From: Achromobacter arsenitoxydans SY8
GTDB lineage: Bacteria; Pseudomonadota; Gammaproteobacteria; Burkholderiales; Burkholderiaceae_B
Assembly: GCF_000236785.1 (NCBI RefSeq)
Contig: NZ_AGUF01000074.1
Coordinates: 62,001-126,000 of the forward strand
Length of the DNA stretch: 64,000 nucleotides
Direction of reading: 5' to 3'
Each line of letters begins with the position of its first letter. The first letter of the stretch is position 1. Of this stretch, positions 38,040 through 44,963 are shown piece after piece. Under the pieces are notes generated by a model. That model did no database searches and was not told where the DNA came from. It saw nothing but the letters and a program-made list of their open reading frames with translations. Position numbers and translations under genes: made by a program.

Positions 38040-39248
38040 ATGCGTGCAGGAAAGAAGATCTCGGCCTGGCTGATGGCGCTGGCCGGCCTGTATGGCGGCG
38101 CGGCGGCGGCCAGCGGGCAGTGCGCCACGCCGGATGAACAGTGCCCCTTCGTTGCCGAATTGCTGCAGCAGCGCGAAGGCTATGGCGCCAAGGCCACCGG
38201 CGGGCTGGGCGGCAAGTTCGTCGAGGTTACCTCTGACAGGGACTCGGGGCCCGGGACGCTGCGCGCCGCCCTGAAGCAGGCCCGCAAGGGACCGACGTGG
38301 ATACGCTTCGCGTCCGATATGACCATCGTCCTGGATTCCCAGTTGCGCGTGCCGTCCAATACCACCATAGACGGGCGCGGCAAACGGGTGGCGTTGATCG
38401 ACGACGGCCTGGGCGTCTATGGCGTCCAGAACGTCATCCTGACGCACCTGACCATAGACGGACGCCTGAACCGGCTTACACAGGCCGTGAACGTGGCCAA
38501 CAACAGCCGCGACGTATGGGTCGACCACATGGACCTGTCGCGGATGTCAGACCGTCTGCTCAACGTGAAGAACGGTTCGACCGACGTCACGATCTCGTGG
38601 ACGAAGTTCCACAACTCGAACAAGGTCATGCTGCTCAACAACATTACCTCGAAGGATCTCTTTCATAACTACGACCGCGATTCGATCGCGCGCGTAACGC
38701 TGCATCACAACTATTTCTTCAACACCGTGCAGCGCAATCCCCGGGCGCAGTTCGGCACGTTCCATCTGTTCAACAACCTGGTGGAAAACTGGGATTTCTA
38801 CGGCATGAGCTTCAGCCTGGAAGCCAAGGCCCTGGTCGAAGGCAACATCTTCAATAACGACGCGCAGCGCCAGTGCGTGGAGCCCGAGTTCTTTCCGACG
38901 GTGGAAGGCATCAATGTGAACTACTGCCGCTATATCCCCGTGGCGCCCAAGCGCAGCGCGCTGGAGAACGGCGAGTCGGATCGCGGCGCCTATGAAAAGC
39001 GCAAGGCCCAGCACGGCTACACCCGCGATTACAAGGCCTTCCTGCGGTTGAAGGACAACCTGTACCTTGGCGATGCGAAGCCGGTGTTGCAGGATTACCG
39101 CCCGGAGGCGGCGCCGATCCCGCCTTACTGCTACGGCTACGAGAAACCGACCAAGGAGTTGGCCGAGAAAATCCGGAAGTTCGCGGGCAATACCTCCGGG
39201 GATACCCCGCTGCCCGAGTCTCGGACGGGCGCGGGTTGCGAAAAATGA
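38040..39248 (+). CDS. vexL: VexL-like periplasmic Vi polysaccharide lyase (pectate-lyase fold)
   Basis: 402 residues. A signal peptide (SAWLMALAGLYGGAAAASG) precedes a right-handed beta-helix of the polysaccharide lyase 1 type: KFVEVTSDRDSGPGTLRAAL, TIDGRGKRVALIDDG, VWVDHMDLSRMSDRLLNVKN, ISWTKFHNSNKVML and VTLHHNYFFNTVQRNPRAQF, the last two being the pectate-lyase DxSWxxF and RxPxxR-like signatures. A lyase at the end of the Vi cluster in Achromobacter denitrificans, VexL, degrades Vi in the periplasm when export fails; position, size and fold match. It starts 11 bases after vexE. A hairpin without U-run at 39325-39346 follows the gene. Confidence 0.88.
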   Translation: MRAGKKISAWLMALAGLYGGAAAASGQCATPDEQCPFVAELLQQREGYGAKATGGLGGKFVEVTSDRDSGPGTLRAALKQARKGPTWIRFASDMTIVLDSQLRVPSNTTIDGRGKRVALIDDGLGVYGVQNVILTHLTIDGRLNRLTQAVNVANNSRDVWVDHMDLSRMSDRLLNVKNGSTDVTISWTKFHNSNKVMLLNNITSKDLFHNYDRDSIARVTLHHNYFFNTVQRNPRAQFGTFHLFNNLVENWDFYGMSFSLEAKALVEGNIFNNDAQRQCVEPEFFPTVEGINVNYCRYIPVAPKRSALENGESDRGAYEKRKAQHGYTRDYKAFLRLKDNLYLGDAKPVLQDYRPEAAPIPPYCYGYEKPTKELAEKIRKFAGNTSGDTPLPESRTGAGCEK

Positions 39249-39425
39249 TGCCCGGCAGCGTGTGAGACCCATCATTTTCAGACACGTCTGATTGTTCTCT
39301 GGCAGCAAAGGAATGAAGCTTGCTATCCGCATCTGCAGGTGCGGATTCCAGGCAGGAACGGACTGCGCGGTGGCGCCAACCGCGCGTTGTCCGAGTCCGC
39401 GCTCAATTCCTATGAGTCAGGGGTC

Positions 39426-40403
39426 ATGTCCGATATTGTCGTTTTTGTCCGAAGCCAGTCGCGATATGGCGATCAGGTTGTCGCGTTTCCCGCGCTTTAT
39501 CTGCTGAAGAAATGGTGGCCTGACAGGCGGATTCGGGTGGTGTCCCGGTATGAAGTGGGGCATTACTACACCAGCTTGCCTTGGGTTGACGAATTCGTTT
39601 GCGCCGATGCGTTCGGCGACCAGCTCAAGGCGCTTCCCAGCGGTGCGTGTGCGTCCCTGTCGCTGCACCATAGCAGCGAGCGTTTCGCGCTGATCAACCT
39701 GTTGCGCCGGCCCGCGCTGCGCATGGGTTTCAAGAACCGAAGGCTGGGCGATTGCGTGTGGACGCATTCCTACACAAAGGACATCCGCGAGTACATCGGC
39801 CTGGCCAACCTGCGGTTGCTGGAAACCCTCCGCGGGCACGACGCGCAGTCCACCGCCCGCGAGTGCTTTTCCCAGATCGCAGCGCCGTGCGAAGGCAAGG
39901 TGAAGCCGGCGGAAATCGTGTTGATTCCAGGAGGCGGATCGGGCGAATTCAAGCGGTGGTCGCTGGATCGCTACCTGGCCCTGGCAGACATGCTCCAGGC
40001 GCAGCTCGGAGGGTGCGCGGAGTTCACATTTGTTCTTGGACCCGCAGAAGCCGCCGAGCATGAACGCCTGGCGCGCATGCAGCGGCGGGATTTTCGTCTG
40101 GCGTTCTGCCGGCCGGTGGCCGAGTTGGCGGCGCTGATGCAGCACGCACGCTTGATCGTTTCAAACGACTGTGGCCCATCCCACATTGCACAGGGCGTCT
40201 GCGTGCCTTACGTAGGCGTGTTCAATGATTCCAATCCGGAGTGGTTCTGGGCCCGTGAGTACACCCGGGCAGTCGTGCCGCAAGACGTATCGGCCGGCAT
40301 CAATTCAATCCCTGCGGATCGCGTTTTCCAGGCCTGCCTGGCCGTGCTTGAGGAGCCGCTGCTATCCGATTATGCGAGCGTCGACGCGGTCGGCATCTGG
40401 TGA
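39426..40403 (+). CDS. Glycosyltransferase family 9 (heptosyltransferase-like)
   Basis: 325 residues. GT9 features: VFVRSQSRYGDQVVAFPALY at the N-terminus, VLIPGGGSGEFKRWSLDRYL for the donor site, and ARLIVSNDCGPSHIAQGVCVPYVGVF. The ATG at 39426 has AGGGG just before it. Acceptor and donor sugars are unknown; it may belong to LPS core assembly, or to the capsule reducing-end region because it directly follows vexL after 177 bases on the same strand. A terminator closes the unit. Confidence 0.84.
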   Translation: MSDIVVFVRSQSRYGDQVVAFPALYLLKKWWPDRRIRVVSRYEVGHYYTSLPWVDEFVCADAFGDQLKALPSGACASLSLHHSSERFALINLLRRPALRMGFKNRRLGDCVWTHSYTKDIREYIGLANLRLLETLRGHDAQSTARECFSQIAAPCEGKVKPAEIVLIPGGGSGEFKRWSLDRYLALADMLQAQLGGCAEFTFVLGPAEAAEHERLARMQRRDFRLAFCRPVAELAALMQHARLIVSNDCGPSHIAQGVCVPYVGVFNDSNPEWFWAREYTRAVVPQDVSAGINSIPADRVFQACLAVLEEPLLSDYASVDAVGIW

Positions 40404-40434
40404 TCAGGGCATTTCCGCTACCTTTCCCGCATGT

Positions 40435-40463
40435 AGAAAAGCCACCCGAAGGTGGCTGTTTTC
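40435..40463 (+). terminator. Terminator after the GT9 gene
   Basis: AGCCACC-CGAA-GGTGGCT stem with an A-run before and TGTTTT after; it can also serve phoX on the other strand. Confidence 0.9.
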
Positions 40464-40508
40464 ACGCTTGCGGGCGGGGTGAACCCGCTACCCCGCCCGG
40501 GCGCGTCA

Positions 40509-42596
40509 TCAGACGCCTAGCGGTCCGCCGTCGGCGCGCTGGATCACCACCGTCGACGAACGCGCGCGCACGGTGCCCGTGGTGGCGGTCGTCGCATCGT
40601 CCGTATCGTAGGCCGGCCAGTTCACCGGGTGCTGGATGTTCAGGAAGATGGTGGTGTAGTCCGGCGTGAAGGCAAAGCCGGTGACTTCGGCCTCGTTCGG
40701 GCCGACGAAGAAGCGGCGCAGGTCGGCCTGGTTGGTCGCGTTGATCGCGGGGCCGGTGCCCGTGCTGTCGGCCAGCGCGCCCGGGATCACGGCCAGCATC
40801 TGGTCGTTGGTCGCCTTGGCCACGTTGTTGTTGCGGCCGCCGTCGATGCCGTTGTCGGTCTGGATCCACAGGATGCCGCGCGGATCGAAGCCCAGGCCGT
40901 CGGGGCTGGCCAGCTGGTTCAGCGTGGTCAGGCCGGAACGGTTGGTGTCGGCGTCGGCGCCGGCATCGGAGCCGAACACGAAGATGTCCCACTTGAACTT
41001 GGTCGAGCCGGGCTCGTCGTGCCAGCGCACGATGTGGCCGTTGACGTTGTTCAGGCGCGGGTTGGGCGGGTTGGTTCCCTTGCCGGCATTGCGGCTGCTG
41101 TTGTTCGTCAGCGTCAGGTAGATGTCGCCGTTGGTCGGGTGCGTGGCCGTCCATTCGGGGCGGTCCATCGGCGTGGCGCCGACGAAGTCGGCCGCGCCGC
41201 GCGTGTTGATGATGATGTTCTCGAGGCTGCCGAATTCATCGGCCAGCGTGCGGCCGCCCGCGCCAACGGTGGCGCCGGTCAGGGCGATCCATTCGCCCGT
41301 GCCGTCGGCGTCGAAGCGCGCAACGTACAGCGTGCCCTTGTCGAGATACTTGGCGCCGACAGCGAGGCGGTCGGTGCGTTCGGCGTCCTTCGGATCCCAC
41401 ACGGCTTCCGAGACGAAGCGGTAGATGTATTCGAAGCGCGAATCGTCGCCGCTGTAGAAGGCCAGGGGCTTGCCGGCTTCCGGCTTGCCGTAGGCGCAGC
41501 CCTCATGGGCGAAGCGGCCCATCGCGGTGCGCTTGGTGGCGATGCTGTTTTCGTCGAACGGATCAATCTCAACCAGATAGCCGAAGCCGTTGACTTCGTT
41601 GCGCCAGTCCTGCGTGAAGTCGGCGCCGCTTTCGGTGACGTTGAAGCGCGCGAATTCGCCCTGGACTTCCAGCGGATCGGCGGCGCCCGTTTCCCAAAGG
41701 TAGCGGCCTACGTCGTCGGACACGCCTACGCGCAACTGCTCGCGCGGCTGGGTGCCCGTGTTCACGAAGCAGGCGGCCCAGTTTTCTTCAGCGGTGATGT
41801 AGGTGCCCCAGGGCGTGTAGCCGTTGCCGCAATTGTTGTTGGTGCCGCGCACCATCGTGCCGTTGGGTGAGTACGGGGTCTTGACCCAGTCCGTGCCGCC
41901 CACCGGACCGGCCAGCTTCATGGGCGTTGCCGACGTGAAGCGGCGGTTGTAGCGGGAGTTGTGGACGATGTTCCAGCGGCCGTTCTCGCGGCGCACGTGC
42001 AGGATTGCCACGCCATGCGCGTTGATTTCCTTGCGGATTTCCTCGATGGGACGCTTGCCGGCCACGAGGGTCGCGCCGGTGGGGTGCAACGTCTTCTGAT
42101 CAATGTATTCGTGGTTGACCGCCAGCAGGCCTTCGGTGGAGCTGCCGTTGATCGGGAAATAATGCATGCCGTCATGGTGCATGCCGGTGGAATTGAGCAG
42201 GTCCGCCGAGGTGTTGTTGCCGTTGCGGTCCCAGGGATTGGCGTTGTCGTTGAATGGCGTGCCCCACGGGGCGAACACGTGGGCGATGTAGCCGGCGGGG
42301 ACGACGCAGGCGTCGGTCATCGACGTGGGCAGGGACTCGAAGCCCAGCTTGACCGGGGCCGCGGGCTGTTCGCCGGGCACTTCCGGCGTGGGGTTCGGGT
42401 TGCCGCCATCCACGGCGTCGTCATCGTCATCGCTGCTATTACAGCCGGCAAGGCCCAGGCTGGTCATCGTCGCGAAGGCGGCGGCGATGCCGCCGCGCAT
42501 GACCATGCGGCGGGACATGTTCTTTTCCAGAATCTCGCTGAAGGGGCTGCTCTGGCTGGGGTTGCGGACGGTCTTGTCGGAGATGGACTTGCTCAT
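40509..42596 (-). CDS. phoX: PhoX-family alkaline phosphatase, Tat-exported lipoprotein
   Basis: 695 residues. A Tat signal (SRRMVMRGG at residues 28-36) leads to LGLAGC, with Cys52 as a possible lipid site, then an Asp-rich and Pro-rich linker. The PhoX (DUF839) core follows: VNHEYIDQKTLHP, GNGYTPWGTYITAEENWAAC, AHEGCAYGKPEAGK, and DGLGFDPRGILWIQTDNGID. These calcium- and iron-dependent enzymes release phosphate from organic esters outside the cytoplasm. An almost consensus Pho box precedes it, so it should be induced by phosphate starvation through PhoB. Confidence 0.95.
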   Translation of the reverse strand: MSKSISDKTVRNPSQSSPFSEILEKNMSRRMVMRGGIAAAFATMTSLGLAGCNSSDDDDDAVDGGNPNPTPEVPGEQPAAPVKLGFESLPTSMTDACVVPAGYIAHVFAPWGTPFNDNANPWDRNGNNTSADLLNSTGMHHDGMHYFPINGSSTEGLLAVNHEYIDQKTLHPTGATLVAGKRPIEEIRKEINAHGVAILHVRRENGRWNIVHNSRYNRRFTSATPMKLAGPVGGTDWVKTPYSPNGTMVRGTNNNCGNGYTPWGTYITAEENWAACFVNTGTQPREQLRVGVSDDVGRYLWETGAADPLEVQGEFARFNVTESGADFTQDWRNEVNGFGYLVEIDPFDENSIATKRTAMGRFAHEGCAYGKPEAGKPLAFYSGDDSRFEYIYRFVSEAVWDPKDAERTDRLAVGAKYLDKGTLYVARFDADGTGEWIALTGATVGAGGRTLADEFGSLENIIINTRGAADFVGATPMDRPEWTATHPTNGDIYLTLTNNSSRNAGKGTNPPNPRLNNVNGHIVRWHDEPGSTKFKWDIFVFGSDAGADADTNRSGLTTLNQLASPDGLGFDPRGILWIQTDNGIDGGRNNNVAKATNDQMLAVIPGALADSTGTGPAINATNQADLRRFFVGPNEAEVTGFAFTPDYTTIFLNIQHPVNWPAYDTDDATTATTGTVRARSSTVVIQRADGGPLGV

Positions 42597-42638
42597 TTGA
42601 ACTCCTGGCGTTGGGTCTGTGCCCGATGGGGACGAGCA

Positions 42639-42672
42639 ATACTAGAAGTCCGAAGTGAAAGGTTAATGACAG
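42639..42672 (-). promoter_or_regulatory. Pho box and -10 for phoX
   Basis: On the minus strand CTGTCATTAACCTTTCAC (42672-42655) is a two-half PhoB site; TAGTAT at 42644-42639 lies 10 bases beyond it, the standard spacing at PhoB-activated promoters. A further partial repeat CAGTCAT precedes the box. Confidence 0.85.
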
Positions 42673-42707
42673 ATGACTGAAACTCCGCGTGGTTCCAACT
42701 GCATGTC

Positions 42708-42747
42708 AAAAACAAAAGGCTGACGCCGTTTTCGCGGCGTCAGCCTT
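42708..42747 (-). terminator. Terminator after the SecD-head-like gene
   Basis: A 13-bp perfect stem AAGGCTGACGCCG/CGGCGTCAGCCTT with 6-base loop; on the minus strand it is followed by TTTTGTTTTT. Confidence 0.93.
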
Positions 42748-42771
42748 GGCGGCGTGGGAGCGAGAGCGCGG

Positions 42772-43155
42772 CTAGCGGTTCTCGTCGTCCAGGGTCAGGC
42801 CGCCGCCTTTCATGATGCCTTGGGCGATCTCCTCGGCCGACTTGCCGGCAAAGCCATGTTCGCCGGCCGTGATGCGCAGGCTGTCTCCTTCGAGCGGACT
42901 CATCAAGGTGGCCGAGGACAACAGGATGCCGTTCGAGCGGAACTGGATGCGCTTGCCTACGCGGTCTCGGGTGAAATCGGCCAGCGCCTTCGTGCTGTCG
43001 GGCTTGAGCTTGATGTCGACGACGCGGGCGTTGGTGTGCGGATCGGCGCCGGGGGTGGCCTGCTCGACCTGCAGCACGACCGACTCGGCATGCGCGGCCA
43101 AGGGCAGGAGGACGGCGATCGCTGCCGTCCATGCGGCGTGTCTCAATGAGGGCAT
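42772..43155 (-). CDS. Small secreted protein with SecD P1-head-like fold
   Basis: 127 residues. The signal peptide (MPSLRHAAWTAAIAVLLPLA then AHA) leads to a ~100-residue domain in which VVDIKLKPDSTKALADFTRD and RIQFRSNGILLSSATLMSPL match the SecD P1-head pattern, ending with an AEEIAQGIMKGG helix. It resembles the lipoprotein at 16509-17069. It is monocistronic: AAGGAG precedes the ATG and a strong terminator follows the stop. Function unknown. Confidence 0.8.
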   Translation of the reverse strand: MPSLRHAAWTAAIAVLLPLAAHAESVVLQVEQATPGADPHTNARVVDIKLKPDSTKALADFTRDRVGKRIQFRSNGILLSSATLMSPLEGDSLRITAGEHGFAGKSAEEIAQGIMKGGGLTLDDENR

Positions 43156-43276
43156 GGTGAACTCCTTCTGATAGACCGCCTCCATCCTAGCCGATGTCGC
43201 GCCTGCACCCTGCGCCGCCTGGCGAGCAAAGCGCCGCGGTCCCCGCCGGCAAGGGGAGAGGCTGCCGCAGTCAATG

Positions 43277-43295
43277 GATAATGGTTATCATTGCC
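43277..43295 (+). promoter_or_regulatory. Fur box upstream of fecI
   Basis: GATAATGGTTATCATTGCC matches 15 of 19 positions of the classic Fur consensus GATAATGATAATCATTATC. It lies 48 bases before the fecI start, so iron repression of the fecI-fecR unit is expected. Confidence 0.85.
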
Positions 43296-43342
43296 ATTTT
43301 CTGGCATCCGCGCCAGGCAGCAAAAACTTGGGGATCCATGCC

Positions 43343-43858
43343 ATGTCCAGCAGCGATGCGAGTTTGCACCGCCAGGCGGAGACGCTCTATGCCGAACATC
43401 ACTCCTGGCTGGCGGGCTGGTTGCGTCGACGCATGGGCGGGGAGGAGGCGGCCGCCGATCTGGCGCAGGATACGTTCGTCCGCATTCTGACGGCCAGGGA
43501 GACGCCGGCCTTGCTGGAGCCCAAGGCGTTTTTGGCGACAATCGCGCGTCGCCTGCTGGCAAACCACTACCGGCGGGAAGCGATCGAGCGTGCTTATCTG
43601 GATACCCTTGCCAGCCTGCCCGAGACGCTCGCGCCCAGCCCCGAGGAACGCCGGCAGGTGCTGGAGACGCTGTGCGCGATCGACAGGGCCCTGGACGCCT
43701 TGCCGGCCAAGGCGCGCGAGGCATTCCTGCTGGCGCAGCTGGAAGGAATGAAGTACGAAGACATCGCATTGCGCTTGGGCGTGACGACGCGCACAGTAGG
43801 CAATTACATGGTGCGCGCCGTGCAGGCGTGCTTTTTTGCCCAGGAACATTCCGCATGA
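43343..43858 (+). CDS. fecI: FecI-type ECF sigma factor
   Basis: 171 residues. Region 2 has AETLYAEHHSWLAGWLRRRM and DLAQDTFVRIL; region 4 has LDALPAKAREAFLLAQLEGM and IALRLGVTTRTVGNYMVRA. It directs transcription of the following receptor gene when released by FecR. Its stop overlaps the fecR start (ATGA). The upstream Fur box couples it to iron. Confidence 0.94.
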   Translation: MSSSDASLHRQAETLYAEHHSWLAGWLRRRMGGEEAAADLAQDTFVRILTARETPALLEPKAFLATIARRLLANHYRREAIERAYLDTLASLPETLAPSPEERRQVLETLCAIDRALDALPAKAREAFLLAQLEGMKYEDIALRLGVTTRTVGNYMVRAVQACFFAQEHSA

Positions 43859-44850
43859 GCCGCCAGGCCCCCGGTACGATGTACGCGGGCGGCTTGCCCC
43901 TGGCGCCGCGGGTGGCGCAAGAGGCCTCGCGCTGGTACGTGCTTTTCCTGTCCGGCGCGCAGACCGAGGAAGACAAGCGCGCCTGGCGGGACTGGAGGGC
44001 CGCCGATCCCGACCACGAACGCGCTTGGGCCCATCTGGCGCTTGCCGACGCGCGGATGCGCGACCTGCCGGCAAAGGCCGCCTATGAAGCGCTGTCGGCC
44101 GGACGCCACCAGAAGGGCCGGCGCAAGGTTCTGTTTGCGGCCGCCTTTGCGGCAACGTGCATCGGTCCGGCGCTCTGGGCTGCCGACAGGAATCGCTGGC
44201 TGCGTATTTCGCCGGACTACGCCACCGGCGTGGGCGAGCGGCGCGACGCGGTCCTGGAGGATGGAACCCGGATCACGCTCAACACGGATACGCGTGTTGA
44301 TGCCAGCTTCGAGGCGGGAGCGCGCATCCTGAGCCTGCGGCGCGGGGAACTTCTGGTCGCCACGGGCCGCGCGCCGGGCTACGCCGCCATGCCGTTCCGT
44401 GTCGATACCGCCTTTGGCCGCATAACGGCGCGGGGCACGCGCTTTGCGGTGCGCCTGCGGGCCGATGCCGTACATGTCGCGCTGCTTGAGGGCGCGGTGG
44501 AAATACAACCTTCGGAGCGTGCCGGCGCCGCCCTGACGCTGGCGCCAGGACAGACCGCGCGATGCACCCGGCAGCGGGTAGACCTGGCCGGTCCAGTGGG
44601 CGCTGGCGACACGGCCTGGCTACGGGGGGAGCTGGCCGCCGACGACATGCCGCTGGCCCTGTTCCTGGAGGAACTGAGCCGATACCGGCCCGGTGTGATT
44701 TCGTGCGACGAGCGTGCTGGCCGCCTGAGGGTCTCCGGCCTGTTTCCCCTGGAAGACACGGACAGGGTGCTGGACGCGGTGGGCCGGCTGTTGAAGGTCG
44801 GCATTACTCGCCGCACGCCGTATTGGGTCGTGGTCTCTGCCCCGGCCTGA
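43855..44850 (+). CDS. fecR: FecR-type anti-sigma regulator
   Basis: 331 residues. The cytoplasmic N-terminus shows the FecR N-domain (VAQEASRWYVLFLSGAQTEE, AWRDWRAADPDHERAWAHL); one membrane span follows (VLFAAAFAATCIGPALWAA, about residues 92-110). The periplasmic FecR domain has TGVGERRDAVLEDGTRITLN and LRRGELLVATGRAP, and a C-terminal secretin/TonB-like short domain (ISCDERAGRLRVSGLFPLED) contacts the receptor. The start is fixed by the ATGA overlap with fecI, although the frame is open far upstream. Confidence 0.93.
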   Translation: MSRQAPGTMYAGGLPLAPRVAQEASRWYVLFLSGAQTEEDKRAWRDWRAADPDHERAWAHLALADARMRDLPAKAAYEALSAGRHQKGRRKVLFAAAFAATCIGPALWAADRNRWLRISPDYATGVGERRDAVLEDGTRITLNTDTRVDASFEAGARILSLRRGELLVATGRAPGYAAMPFRVDTAFGRITARGTRFAVRLRADAVHVALLEGAVEIQPSERAGAALTLAPGQTARCTRQRVDLAGPVGAGDTAWLRGELAADDMPLALFLEELSRYRPGVISCDERAGRLRVSGLFPLEDTDRVLDAVGRLLKVGITRRTPYWVVVSAPA

Positions 44851-44963
44851 GCCTGGGGGACGCGAGCCTTACAAAAAAAATCCGCGGGCCTTTCCGGTTT
44901 TGGCTTTTCGCGTGTCCTCCTTGGTGAACAGGACCGAAATTCAACATACCGACATCGGAAAAC

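Noticed and set aside
43291-43854. Upstream continuation of the fecR frame across fecI
   Set aside because: It overlaps fecI in another frame; the ATGA junction at 43855 and the FecR N-domain define the start.
44851-44963. FecI-type promoter before the STN receptor
   Set aside because: A TTTTCGCGTGTCC segment recalls the E. coli fecA -10 region, but no matching -35 was found at proper spacing, so it is not listed as a feature.
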